Shown: piece by piece, positions 47,595 to 59,628 of the stretch
How positions within the stretch are numbered: position 1 is the stretch's first letter
Layout: every line of letters starts with the position of its first letter
Assembly (NCBI GenBank): GCA_032622095.1
Contig: CP136061.1
Location: forward strand, 169,761,107-169,825,106
DNA from: Siphonodentalium dalli
Lineage: Eukaryota; Mollusca; Scaphopoda; Gadilida; Siphonodentaliidae
Direction: 5' to 3'
Length of the DNA: 64,000 bases
Notes under the pieces: generated by a model
Database searches by the model: none
Seen by the model: the letters and a program-made list of their open reading frames with translations, nothing else
What the model was told of the DNA's origin: nothing
Position numbers and translations under genes: made by a program

Positions 47595-49285
47595 TTTTAA
47601 TCAATCAATCTTTATTTCAATACAAGTCATTTGACTTTAATATGGTTCCGCTGATTTCCATTAATATAATACAATAAACAATTTAATTGTATAATGTAAC
47701 GATAATAATTCAGTCGTCATTTAGATATTTCCTGTCATAGCAATAAGCATCAAGTATAGTTTTAAATTCTTCAAAGAATATGCTTCTACTACGAGGTCAG
47801 GTAATTTATTCCACTCAGTGACGACTTGGTATAAAGTGAAAAAGTATTTATGGCATTTTTGTCAGATCCTGGTACCTGCTTCTTGTCTGTCCCCCTCGTT
47901 GTGGTATAGAATGCTCTTAGATAGAATTGTTGTGAGTCTACGTTGTACATGATATTTAATAGTTTTTATGTCTCAATCATGTCCCCATGATATTAGCGAT
48001 AATTAGCAGACATCAAATTGAAATGAATGAGATCTTGCAGTCAGTAGGGCTCGTATGTCAATTTCTGCAGTTGAGGAACACATTTTGAGGCCCTACGCTG
48101 TACGTCTTTGTGAGCTTTGCCCTGGTACCGAAGATGCGGATTCAATTCAGCAATACCATACCCTATGATAGGCCTTTAAAACCATGGTGACGTAGAGTGT
48201 TCTGAACATTTCTTAATCCAAATGTGAGAAAGTTCTTTTAATGATGCAGAGAGTTTTCTGTAAGCCTTAACTAGTAACAACATGGACGTCAAAATTAATT
48301 TTTTCGTCAATGTTAATACCAAGTTCCTTAATTCTCACATGTGCATACGGACATTGGCGGATTGCTGGGGACATTTTCCATGACTTAAGGTGTATGACGA
48401 TTATTATGCCCGAAGAGATAACGTTTATTTTCTAACTATTAAATCTCAATTGCCAATCAATTGACCACTTACATACCACACTTATGTCATTCTGAATGTT
48501 TTCTGTATGTGGATTCCCAATCAATTTGGTGTCATCAGCGAAGATCTTGTTTACTCCAAAAACGCAATCCCCTGAGGCACCCCACTAGTACTGGGGCCCA
48601 TTGTGGATAAGTGGAATTAACACTTTGCTCTGTTTTCTAAGAAAAAATTGCCAATCCAATTTAAGATATTTCCTGTTATTCAATACGAACTCACTTTGTT
48701 GAGAAGTTTAACATGGGGAAACTGTGTCAAGCGCCTTCCGGAAGTCTAAATATACTGGGTCTACTGGTTCGTTCTTATCTAATGCATTGATGACGTACAT
48801 GAGGTATTCCAGTAGCTTGAGTGGAGCATGGTCTGCCACTCCTGAATCTGTGTTGACAATTTGTTATTAAATTGTGTTGATCCATATCTGAGAAAAACAT
48901 CATATATAATAACAGCATCGGTGATGACTCTAGCATTTTACATGACACACCCATGAGACTATGTGGATGATAATTACTGGGATCCGATTTTGAACCTTTC
49001 TTGAAAATAGTGGTAACTAGCTTTCTTCCAAACAGCAGAGAATTTTCCTTCGGACAATGATCTGTTGAATAAAATAGTAAAAGGATGACCGATTTCCTGC
49101 ACTGTTTCTTTCAGTAATTTTGAATGAATTTCATCAGGTCCGCAGCTTTTGAAAGGGTTCAGTGTTAGTAATTTAGTTTCTACAGCTTCTCGCGTAACTT
49201 GTATAGCAGACAGAAATTTGCCATAGACGAAAAGAATTTTGTACTTATTTAGAATTCCAGCTTTCCCTCGCACTCGCTTCTTTCT
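47595..49285 (-). pseudogene. Decayed non-LTR retrotransposon (reverse transcriptase to 3' end)
   Basis: Reading the minus strand from 49273, the first segment carries LNPFKSCGPDEIHSKLLKE and FTILFNRSLSEGKFSAVWK, the classic start of a jockey/CR1/Rex-type reverse transcriptase. Further fragments in shifting frames give SDPSNYHP, NLITNCQHRFR and VYLDFRKALDTV, then ADDTKLIG. Near the end is EWNKLPDLVVEAYSLKNFK, the usual C-terminus of these elements. Stops and frameshifts are many. The 3' end is marked by AATAAAGATTGATTGATT (complement at about 47599-47617), a tail of ATTG repeats. It belongs to a different lineage from the two plus-strand LINEs. Confidence 0.8.
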
Positions 49286-50189
49286 TCAGATCTCCTTTTT
49301 CGGATTTTCCTTTTAAATGCTATTTTCGCCTATTTTATTGCATTATTTGCTTGTTCTCTGCACTTTTTAAATATCACATAGTCCATATGGTTATGTGATC
49401 TTTTATGCCACCCTTTTCTCTCTATATAATGTTAGATATGGTATCCTTCACCCATAGATTTTTCTGTTTCTAATTCGTACATGTATATACATTTGTCCTA
49501 GCTTTGGAACATGTTCTTTTGTCACTTGTTTAGAGTATTGTTAAAGGTGACATGCAATGGTTTTCATCATTTGGCTAAACATGAATTTAATTGATCGCCG
49601 GTTTGGTCAGAAAACATATCCCGCAAACAAGATATTTTTCCGACGTGCCTATCTGCCGATATGCGGCTTTAACGTTTCAGCATTTTGGGATCAGTATCCC
49701 GTTTCAGAGGATACACATTATTTCACTCCATCTGTCACAAAAATAAAACATGAAAGGCAAACTCCGACTCAACAAATTTAGTATACAAGACAGTCAATTG
49801 CTGTGGGTCGCTCACCAGACTATAAAAACTTAGAAGACTACAACAGTCAGTACTTGTCTAATTTAGTTCAAAATAATTAGTTAGAACTATACACTCAGCT
49901 TAGAAATTAAGGTGTTCACAGTGACATACATACACATTCTTATTTCAATTAATTTGAAGGCAGAGTATTAACTCTGCAAGAACTGCCCCTTCTTGAATAA
50001 CTAACTCAATTTGAGCAAACCTGATATGAGATTCAGATGTTGACATTTAATATGTGCACCATATGTGTACATGTGTTGGAAGACAAAAATTGTATTACAC
50101 TAACATTCATCAGAAGATTTATTTGAATCTGAAAAGTGAATGTTATCAGGAACTAAATTCTACAGGTAGTTCATACTCAAATTTAAATG
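49286..50189. other. Non-coding interval
   Basis: No gene is supported. The 5' truncation point of the LINE relic lies around 49280. Confidence 0.4.
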
Positions 50190-50193
50190 TTAA

Positions 50194-50666
50194 AGGTACT
50201 CAACCCGTAAAGAGGGTCCCCATCTCAACAGATTCCAACAACAACAATCCGATCAGAGGGTCCTATATTACTATTTCTTTGGCTTTGGGGGTAAAAAATA
50301 TTTGATTCGAGTCGAGGAACCCATCAAACAAAGCTCAGAGTTATTAGATATTGATTTTTCAAATTTGTTATGCTCTCGAGATGCGTACTATTAAATAACT
50401 GCCGTAATCTGCTCTGGATGTGTACTCCAAATCTATTCAAACAGACAAGGATGAATAACTCTAAAATCAAGTGGTAATTTTAACGCAATTTTGACTGAGT
50501 TCTGGGCCAGATAGTATTCCCGATAATGAAAAATAATAGATTTCTAAAATCGATATCTAACAAATCTGAGCTTTGATGGGTGACTTCCTCGACTCGAATC
50601 AAATATTTTTGACCCCTGAAGCCATTGAAATAGTAATTGAGAGGAGTTTTATCGGGTTGAGTACCT
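50194..50666. mobile_element. 473-bp MITE flanked by TTAA with long inverted repeats
   Basis: AGGTACTCAACCCG at 50194 is mirrored by CGGGTTGAGTACCT ending at 50666. TTAA borders both (50190-50193 and 50667-50670). The inverted similarity extends about 170 bp inward, including AAATATTTGATTCGAGTCGA and its mirror. TTAA suggests piggyBac-type mobilisation, as for the element at 29155, although the ends differ. Confidence 0.85.
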
Positions 50667-50670
50667 TTAA

Positions 50671-52340
50671 AATAGTAGGATAATAGGGTATGAAAGGTTT
50701 TAGATAACCATACCAGTCAGGTAAGCTTAATGAAACTGTTCAATTTTGTCCTCATCAGACGCCGAACCCACCCCATGATGTGTTACAAAATAATAAATAT
50801 TGGGTAAAATATTACCACTGCCTCTTCACTTGATTTATATTGGTCTATAAATTTATATTCATTTTGGTATTTATAATTGATTTTGGAAAAAAAAAATTAA
50901 ATATCATTGAAAAGATATGCAACCAACTCGCCACCCCCCTCCCCTCCTGTTGGCATATCCCTGCGAGAATAGGACATGTGGGATGATTTATTTGGATGCC
51001 TGACTATTAAACTCAGACAGGCAATTCAAAACCAACCCTCATGTTCTATTTGAGTAAATACATGTCGCGACCTGATTTCCAGGTTGTCCTATTAAAGTGA
51101 CCTTTTTGGTGAAAATGAGATATTGGTATCATTGAAAGCAGAATTTCATAGCACTTCTAATGTTGGAAACGGGAAGTTCGTATTTTCACTTCTCGCGAAG
51201 ATATCCTGAAGGCATTCTTTTCTGTCCGTTGTACTTGAAATACAATGTATTTAACTTCCAGGTTGTCACATCTCATATTAAGCATTATAGCCTTAAATTA
51301 TTTCCACTTTGAACTGGAATTAATTGAATACTATTTTAGAGACATAGGACATTGTGGAATTTAAGATATGCTTGGAACAAATAGAATTTTCCGAATTGCA
51401 TGTGATGGGTAAGCACATTATTGCATAACTATAGGACAACATGGAATTGAATTGGGTTGTTATAACTAACGTATATATTTATATAATATCAGCATATACA
51501 TGTAGTATGATTAACATCATTCTGTCTAATTATAAATTATCCATACGTGCCATGGGCTGGGATGACTGCAGCCCTCCAAGACATTTTGCAAGTTTGAAAT
51601 TTGGGGATTTTCGGAAAATATTAAGTAAAAAGTCGGGCAATTTGTATGGTGATTCGGCGGGGAAATTGTGGTAATTTCAGGATTGTTTTTCATATTTCTG
51701 GCCGAAATATACACAATTTTGCATGTTTTTAATATATGTAACAAATATAGGATACATACCACATAGTTAATTGATCTAGTAGATTGGATCTACATAATAT
51801 AGTGGACCCATAATACAACTTAGTTCGTCGGCAGGGGTATGCCGAAGGTGTCCTGAATTTGGAGGGGATTCCCAACTTCCCACGTAAGAAATTCCGATTG
51901 AACCACCAGTCATAGCTTCCCAATGTGTACCCCTCTCATGTCCCCATTTTTCATAAGTATTGAAATTATATGGATATTGATATTTGGTAAATGTAGAGCA
52001 CAGTAGCATGTTATGTATACTTGTCTCCGAGACTTGTCGAGCGTTGCCCTTTGTGTATGTACCTGGGACTAAAAAAATATCCAGGAGAAATTGCTCTTTG
52101 TAGATACCTGGGACTAAAAAGATGAATCTATACTATGGCTAATGCCCGTAGATATCATATTCCACCAGTACAAAACCTGGGAACTTTTTGATGTTCTGAC
52201 GGGGAACTTTATAACATTGAACAAACATGACGGTAAATGTATTCTTTGTGAATACTTGTTCCTCAATAATTTACTTCACATTAGGGGGTGGTCCCAGCTC
52301 AAGATTGTTGTCGGTCGGCTCGTCGAATATTGGGACAAAT
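50671..52340. other. Non-coding interval
   Basis: No gene is recognised. A small direct repeat of TACCTGGGACTAAAAA occurs at about 52059 and 52105. Confidence 0.4.
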
Positions 52341-52344
52341 TGCA

Positions 52345-52480
52345 GATTCAAAAATCGATATCTAATAACTCTGAGCTTTGATGGGTGGGTTCCTCGACTG
52401 GAATCAAATATTTTGCCCCCCTCCAAACCAAAGAAATAGTAGTTTAGGAGATTTAATTCGGATTATGTATCTTTAAACTA
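52345..52480. mobile_element. Relic right half of the TTAA MITE
   Basis: AAAATCGATATCTAATAACT, GAGCTTTGATGGGTG, TTCCTCGACTGGAATCAAAT and a decayed end, GTATCTTTAAAC, parallel 50550-50670. The left half is not present. Confidence 0.65.
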
Positions 52481-52545
52481 ATTTCAAAATAACTTCTACG
52501 TGTACGGTATATTAAAAACAAACATTCACAGAACATTCATCATAC

Positions 52546-52606
52546 ATTTTATGTTTATATAGATTTAAATAATTAAATTATTTAAATATATTTAAACATA
52601 AAATGT
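52546..52606. repeat. AT-rich palindrome
   Basis: ACATTTTATGTTTA ... TAAACATAAAATGT forms a hairpin with arms of about 30 bp, imperfect at the centre. It lies about 80 bp upstream of the transposase frame and might be a subterminal palindrome of that transposon. Confidence 0.7.
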
Positions 52607-52687
52607 AAATGTAAATGTTCATCACGAGGAAGAGGTATACTGTGATGATAAGCCAGTGTCTCTGAATACAACACGCAGCACACAACT

Positions 52688-53629
52688 GTGAAATCAGCAA
52701 GCACTTCTGTACAGTGTGATGTTATATTAAAATTCGGAATTGAGCGTTTCATGATGGAACCTGACCATATACAGTACTATACATCTTTTGATGATTATGA
52801 CCATTTCTGTCTGTTTTATTATGCCCTTGGACCAGCTGTGGATGACTTAAATTACAAGTGTCAGGTCATGTCAACAATGGACCAACTATTCATGACACTC
52901 ATGAAGCTACGACAGGACAAAGAGGACATAGAATTGGGAATCTTGTTCGGTGTAAGCATAAGTGTAGTCAGCAAGGTTGTGTTAACATGGATAAACTTTA
53001 TGTTCTTTCAGCTTAAGGAACTTAACATTGGCCTCGAAATGAAGAGGTCAACATGTATATGCCTCTTGATTTCAAGAGACTTTTTCCCAAACACCAGCAT
53101 TATCCTTGATGCAACTGAGGTACCAACTCAGAAGTCCTCAAATCCGGATATTCAACAAAGTACATTTTCAAATTATAAAAACACTAACACTGTCAAGACA
53201 ATGATTGGTTGTACACCCAGAGGACTTGTGAGTTACATCAGTGATAGTTATGGTGGAAGTGTGTCTGATCGTCAAATAATTGAGCGATCAGAACTTTGTA
53301 CACATGTTTCAGAAATGTTTTCCGCTGGTGATGGAATAATGGCTGACCGTGGGATAATGGTGCAGGACTTATTTGCATCATCTGATGTAACAGTAAATAC
53401 GCCCACGATGTTGAAAGGGAAAAGCCAACTTGAACCAACCGAAGTTGTTCATGATAGGAAGGTGGCATCCAAACGAATTCAAATTGAACGAGTCATTGGA
53501 CTGAGCAAAACATTTAAAATCTTGAAAAACAGGATGCCCATATGCAAATTTCATCTCGCATTGTTTTTGTTTGTTTTATGATTAGTAGTTTCAGAACATC
53601 GATAGTGAATAAATTATGCTAATTTGATT
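52688..53629 (+). CDS. ISL2EU-type DDE transposase (HTH_Tnp_4 + DDE_Tnp_4-like)
   Basis: The open frame of 297 codons starts after a possible splice acceptor; the first ATG is at 52751. An N-terminal block (IQYYTSFDDYDHFCLFYYAL) and a helix-turn-helix stretch with LFGVSISVVSKVVLTWINF match the HTH found in ISL2EU/DDE_Tnp_4 transposases. The catalytic triad is plausible: Asp in ILDATEVPTQ (residue 141), Asp in MADRGIMVQDL (residue 220) and Glu in IQIERVIG (residue 267). QQSTFSNYKNTNTVK and the SDSYGGSVSDRQI block are family hallmarks. It would cut and paste its transposon. The frame closes at 53581, but family-like C-terminal sequence (VCFMISSFRTS) continues in the next frame to about 53629, suggesting a one-base frameshift. 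No THAP exon is recognised upstream. A YqaJ gene converges from the other side. Confidence 0.82.
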
Positions 53630-54133
53630 GAAAATGCATACAATCTTTATATATCAATATTGAAACAAAGATTACCAAGTCTGGAAATACAGTGTGTCAT
53701 TTGCAGAATGAGGTCCCCAGATGGTGGATTTAGTGAATATATTGTCACCAAATTCACCCTCTGGGAACAGTTATTCTGCTTAGGCCTCAATTGGTATGGG
53801 AGAGCTACATGTAGGAGCATATTGAAGTTCCCTAGTTGATTATGCATTTTATATTCTGCAGACTTTGAGTTTACATGTAATAGTTGATCAATATGTACAT
53901 GTTTACATTACAAGAAGTGATGGGGATGTATATATTTGTATTAAAGACATCCGTTAAACTCATATTACATACATGTACATGTAATAGGTGTTTGTTGTAT
54001 GTCCTTCAAATTAATTAATAATAAATGTACATGTAGTACTTATACACACATCAATTAAATTATATTAACTTGTGAACAAGACAAAATGTTGCATACTAAT
54101 ATATTGTTCTCAATACTGATTACTAATTATTTC
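53630..54133. other. Intergenic segment between the convergent transposon genes
   Basis: AT-rich with TACATGTACATGTA-type simple repeats near 53870-54030. A plus-strand frame at 53624-53839 is unrecognised. This would be the shared 3' region of both genes. Confidence 0.45.
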
Positions 54134-54995
54134 TCAAAATGTACTTGCAACATATTCCCTGTAGCAGTTCTCATAGAAAAGTTCAAGTTTTGGAAGAAGA
54201 GAACCTTTACAATATTCTTCATCATAGTATATATGCTGCACAAACATATCAACAAATGTCCACACAACATATGCACATTCTTTTCGCTTACTGATATGAA
54301 GCTGTTCCTGTATTTGTGCGTAATATTTATGGTTCTGTTTTAACACCATTTTCCCATCCTCAATTAATTTTAGAAAGGGAAATTCATCTGATGTTGTTAT
54401 CATTGAATTCTTTCCTGTATATGGGCATTTCACTTCGATGAGGGTTCCGTCTGTTGTAATTCCATCTGGCGCAGCTCCTAAGTATGGCAGTGCAGGAAGT
54501 ATGTGCAGGCCACACTTTAAAACTTTCTTATGGAAGGTCTGCTCAAACTGTTTGATCGCCCTATGCTCAGAGAGCTTCCCATGATTGACTGCTGGATTAA
54601 ATAGCGGCTTAGTACTATATATTGATTCACACAGTTTGAGCTTATCTCGCCTCATGGTCATACTGACAATGTCACCAAATCGCGATGCCGTAATCCTTAG
54701 CGCATGTTCATTGTGCCACTTTTGCGACTTGGATTGATTTCTTGTGCGATATTCGATATCAGTTGCTTCACTGACATCTAAATTGTTAGAATTTTCCACT
54801 AGATGTTCCGTCAGTGGCAAATCAAGGTAGTCGTGGTCTATAGATGCTTTTTGGAGATCTGCCCTCGGATATAAATATCGCATTGAGATGTCCTTTGAAT
54901 TAGTGCCACAATTGAATTTCAATTTTTCACATGGTCATTGTAGCCAGGTTGGTTTCTGTAATTGAGTGGTCGTGGGTCATCCATGGGAACGGTTA
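54134..54995 (-). CDS. YqaJ-type nuclease of the ISL2EU transposon
   Basis: A 262-codon frame (54922 to 54134) contains a YqaJ exonuclease-like domain. WHNEHALRITASRFGDIV is the family's typical lead-in. Next come GKLSEHRAIKQFE (Glu 119), PYLGAAPDGI (Asp 153), LIEVKCPYTG (the E-x-K pair at 163-165) and YYAQIQEQLHI (Gln 203). This is the PD-(D/E)XK nuclease pattern with every expected residue present. Upstream, in another frame, the minus strand reads MANKVTVPMDDPRPLNYRN (about 54995-54935), probably the preceding part of the protein before a frameshift or splice. ISL2EU elements are known to carry such a nuclease next to their transposase; its role in transposition is unproven. Confidence 0.85.
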
Positions 54996-55304
54996 CTTTA
55001 TTTGCCATTTTTTCTACTTTAACTGGAGAACCTGAAAGCAGAATAAATTATACATGTATAGTCTGTAACCCTACCAAGGCATGAATAATATTTGTGTACA
55101 TTCTCCCTAAAGCAAATAAATAGAATATCACTGGACCTATCCATAGGGACCGACCCAATTTCAATTATAGCCAATGAGCCGATAGCTCAAACCCGGAAGT
55201 GACATATACGCCTGCATAGTGATATGAATCGCACCACAAGCGGCTGCCTAGATACCATAGTAAGCTATAGGGAAATTACGAACACGAGAGCAAAATATGT
55301 CTTA
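54996..55304. other. Non-coding interval
   Basis: No transposon terminus could be fixed, although the left side of the ISL2EU element's nuclease gene ends here. No other gene is recognised. Confidence 0.4.
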
Positions 55305-56285
55305 AAAAAAGACCGCTCGGCCAGTGTCCCCCGAACCGGTGGCTTCATTTGGAGCGGAGGCTTTGTAGAAATATACTATATGGATAAGACACTTGTGCAT
55401 TGTCTCTTTACTGACATGCATACAAATAACCAAATCTTAAAAAAACTCTGAAGTTATCATCCGGAAACCAGAAAATTACAAGATTCTAAGTAAAATAAAA
55501 GGTCGGTAGACCTCATGTCCGCCTCTAAGTGTCGGCTTGATACGACCGTTGTTTGCGCATAAAAACCTGTCTTTAGTGCTAGTAAACCTACATACCAAAT
55601 TTAATTTCATTCAGTACACATTTACTAAAGTTATCATCTGGAAACCTCAAATTGGCAATAATTCTAAGTCAAAAATGGACATAACTCTGGTGAAAATTGG
55701 CGGACGGAACCCGAATTCGAACTTGACCTGTGTTTTGCTGGGAAATAGACACATACCAAATTTGGTTGAAATCTGAAATTCGAACTTGAGCTGTATTTTG
55801 ATATAGGTAATCCACAAAAAAAACGGGTTTTGCATATAAACAATCCAAAATCAAGTTATAATCCGGAAACCAAAAAACAGAAGAAAAACTGAATTTTCTA
55901 TGTCAAAAAAGGAGAATAACTCTGCCAAAAATGGTCGGGCAGAACCCAAGTTCGAACTTGACCTGTGTTTTGCTGGGAGAAAGTAATATACCAAATTTGG
56001 TTTGAATCCGATTAACTCTACTAAAGTTATCATCCGGAAACCAACTTTCAGGGGTTTTCTAAGTAAAAAAAAGGGGCATAACTCTGGTGAAAATTGGCAG
56101 ACGGAACCAGAATTCGAGCTTGACCTGTCTTTTCTGCTAGTAAACCCACATACCAACTTTAATTTAATTTGGTTCACTCTAACTAAAGTTATCATCCGGA
56201 AACCGCCGACGCACGGAACGACGCACAGACGGACGGACACCGGCTATTTTAATAGTCCCCCGAATTTTTTTTTCCGGGGAACAAA
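55305..56285 (+). mobile_element. Tandem-core element (family C), second copy
   Basis: It begins GACCGCTCGGCCAGTGTCCC and GGTGGCTTCATTT. Five units are marked by ACTAAAGTTATCATCCGGAA or variants (about 55448, 55624, 55848, 56018 and 56181). It ends with a GACGCACGGACGGACACCGG tail, CTATTTTAATAGTCCCCC and a CCCCCG/CCGGGG palindrome. It is the same family as 45490-46215 with more units. It is non-coding. Confidence 0.78.
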
Positions 56286-57456
56286 AAGCTACAATGGTGT
56301 TGAAATGTGCACGGGGAACATGTCCGGTTGACGAACGATATTTATACAAATATCCCGGAGTGTTTTTAGTTCGGTTTCCTAAACCAGGACGTACTAAAGA
56401 CAGCATATAATCAACGGGGTATCTTCGAGTTGTTTCAATTTTTCAATCTCCTGACACAACACTTTTGAAATTCTGTAAATAAATAGAAGCTCATTTAGTA
56501 TTTAATTTGTTGAACAGATGTGTCCATGAGTAATATATATGTTGTGTTACTTTATGAAAACATTTTATCACCTTGCGATAATGTTATAACTTGCCATAGG
56601 GGGAATGGGAAGTTAGCAAAACAAACCATAAAACCTCAGCTAGGGGCTCGATTACTAAATACAAACAGCCCCTTAAATGTTCACACTTCCTATACTGAAT
56701 GGGGTATGTTGTTTCACAATGCTTTGCCAGTATGATAAAGGTGATGACAGGAAGTATGATACTATTAATTTCACTGTGTGCTTGCGTAAATACTAATCAC
56801 TGGTAATAAAATTGAACAATGACAACAAATGGTCATTTAATGATACTTGAATAAACTAGTTGTATTTTCGTTTGTCATGGGACATGCCGTTGTTGAGGAA
56901 CACTTGTGCAACTAAGATGTTCGGGAGCAGATGGAATGTTGTGTAACTTCAAACCCTGAAGTGTTTTATCAATCCAATAACATGAGAGCACATTCCAACT
57001 AACCTAAAATAAAAGAGACAGAGATATCCACTGTAACATTCTGTAATAACAAAATAAATAAGGATAAATTTTACCGATAATCGAAGGACATGTTCATGTG
57101 AGTATTAATTCTATACTTTTCGGAAATACTTGCATGTGCACTAATATTATTCAAAAAATCATCAATGCATGTTAAATTTGTCTATTGCGTTGTTCATTGA
57201 CTACATTTACACATGTAGCGTACATGTATGGGACCCTGGACGGACCAAATCATTCGAAAATACTGGGAGCACCAATTTAACACGAATATTATCCATTTTA
57301 TTTAGAAAAAAACAACAAAACAAACATGGCAACGATTAACATGATTTTGTCAAGTGAAACTAGATGGCGTGTGACTGATTAGAAATAATATTACATGTAT
57401 AGTTCTCATTCTAATGTCATGAATATATCCCTGGGTATAATAATTAAGCCCCTTTT
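56286..57456. other. Non-coding interval
   Basis: No gene or transposon end recognised. AT-rich with scattered short frames only. Confidence 0.4.
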
Positions 57457-59232
57457 TAGCTCAACTTTACTTTGTAAAGTTTGAGCTATTACCATGGCTT
57501 TGTCGTCTGTAGTCTGTGTGTACGTAAGGCGTCAACAATGCAGGATACAGGTCGTACCTTTGGTCGGATCATTATGAAATTTGTCATAGCTGTTGACATC
57601 AACATTTAGACCAGAATGATTCATTTTGGGGTCATTCGGAAAAAACACATGGCCGCCAGTGGCCATATTGGATTTCAAAATTCAATCCATTAGCACGGGC
57701 TACAGGCCGTACTGTTTGTATGATCATCATGAAATTTGTCATGGATGTTAATATTGACATGTAGATGGGAACGTGTAATTTTGGGGTCATTCGGCCAAAA
57801 ACATGGCCGCCAGCAGCCATCTTCGATTTTACTCTTTGTATGACTAAATTCTTTAGCACGGGCTACAGGTCGTACCCTTAGTCTGATCATCATAAAATTT
57901 GTCATGGATATTAACAATGACTTGTAGATGGAACGAGTAATTTTGGGGTCATTCGGGCCAAAAAACATGGTCGCCAGCAGCCATCTTGGATTTTACTCTT
58001 TGTATGACTAAATCCTTTAGCACGGGCTACAGGTCGTACCTTTAGCCTGATCATCATAAAATTTGTTATGGTTGTTGAAATTGGAATGTAGATGGGAACG
58101 AGTCATTTTGGGGTCATTCGGACAAAAAACATGGCCGCCAGTGGCCATCTGGGATTTAAATATTTAATCCATTAGCACGGGCCACAGGTCGTACTGTTCG
58201 TCTGATCATCATGAAATTTGTCATGGATGATAATATTGACATGTAGATAGGAACGAGTAATTTTGGGGTCATTCGGCCAAAAAACATGGCCGCAAGCAGC
58301 CATCTTGGATTTTACTCTTTGTATGACTAAATTCTTTAGCACGGGCTACAGGTTGTACCTTTAGTCTGATCATCATGAAATTTGTCATGAATGTTAATAA
58401 TGACATGTAGATGGGAACGAGTCATTTTGGGGTCATTCGGTCGAAAAACATGGCCGCCAGCAGCCATCTTGGATTTTACTCTTTGTATGACTAAATCCTT
58501 TAGCATGGGCTGCAGGTCGTACCTTTAGTCTGATCATCATAAAATTTGTCATGGCTGTTGAAATTGGAATGTAAATGGGAACGAGTCATTTTGGGGTCAT
58601 TCGGACAAAAAACATGGCCGCCAGCGGCCATCTTGGATTTCAAAATTTAATCCATTAGCATGGGCCACAGGTCGTACTGTTCGTCTGATCATCATGAAAT
58701 TTGTCATGGATGTTAATATTGACATGTAGATGGGAACGAGTAATTTTAGGGTCATTTGGCCAAAAAACATGGCCGCCAGTAGCCATCTTGGATTTTACTC
58801 TTTGTATGACTAAATTCTTTAGCACGGGCTACATGTCATACCTTTAGTCTGATCATCATAAAATTTGTCATGAATGTTAATAATGACATGTAGATGGGAG
58901 CGAGTCATTTTGGGATCATTCGGACCAAAAAACATGGCCGCCAGCAGCCATCTTGGATTTTACTCTTTGTATGACTAAATTCTTTAGCATGGGCTACAGG
59001 TCGTACCTTTAGTCTGATCGTCATAAAATTTGTCATGGATGTTAACGATGACATGTAGATGGGAACGACTCATTTTGGGGTCAATCGGCCGAAAACATGA
59101 CCGCCAGCAGCCATCTTGGATTTTACTTTTCTCTTCATGTCTATAAACTAGTATTAGACATTCAACTTTCCACATTCCTAATCGCTTCATTGACTGTAAT
59201 ACATTAAATTATTCCCTTTCCAAGTTGAGCTA
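57457..59232 (-). mobile_element. Family A element, inverted copy with about ten 160-bp monomers
   Basis: Read on the minus strand, it starts TAGCTCAACTT (complement at 59222-59232) with the AGTGTCAATGACACT palindrome outside. It runs through about ten monomers of 157-160 bp and ends with CCATGGTAATAGCTCAAAC and the AACTTTACAAAGTAAAGTT palindrome at 57457. The same landmarks in the same order occur at 5603-7905 in the opposite orientation. Alternating monomer variants (ending ...CTTTGTATGACTAAATTC versus ...AAAATTTAATCC on the plus strand) suggest a two-type pattern. It is non-coding. Confidence 0.8.
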
Positions 59233-59425
59233 CAGTGTCATTGACACTTTCATCTTGTGCCCTTTTTGATAATTTATCAATGTCGGGTAAATAACAAACA
59301 TTGATATTGTCTGGAACATTTAAAAGAGAACTTGAAACACAAGATCCGTTCTCATCGGAAGCCATTTCAGCACTGAAGATATAGCGAAATTGAGATGGCT
59401 TGTGGTGCGTAGTAACAGTAACCAT
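59204..59425 (-). other. Short open frame of unknown meaning overlapping the element end
   Basis: A 73-codon frame begins at an ATG at 59425 and ends inside the family A terminus. Composition is not repetitive over the first 50 residues. No family is recognised. It could be a captured exon or chance. Confidence 0.2.
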
Positions 59426-59628
59426 GCAGACTACAGGTGGGGCGGGACGTACGGATAGGTCCCTTTAATATGCCTCTTCTGCTTCACATGCCAAAATATG
59501 GTCTCATATTATGCATGTAATTGACCAATCAAATTGCTAGATTCTGAACATACAATGTAGGTGTACAAGTAATACTATTTTGATTTGTTGACCTTTTAGT
59601 TATTTTATTACAGGTGTGCTACGACATC
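59233..59628. other. Non-coding interval
   Basis: Apart from the short frame noted above, nothing is recognised. Confidence 0.35.
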
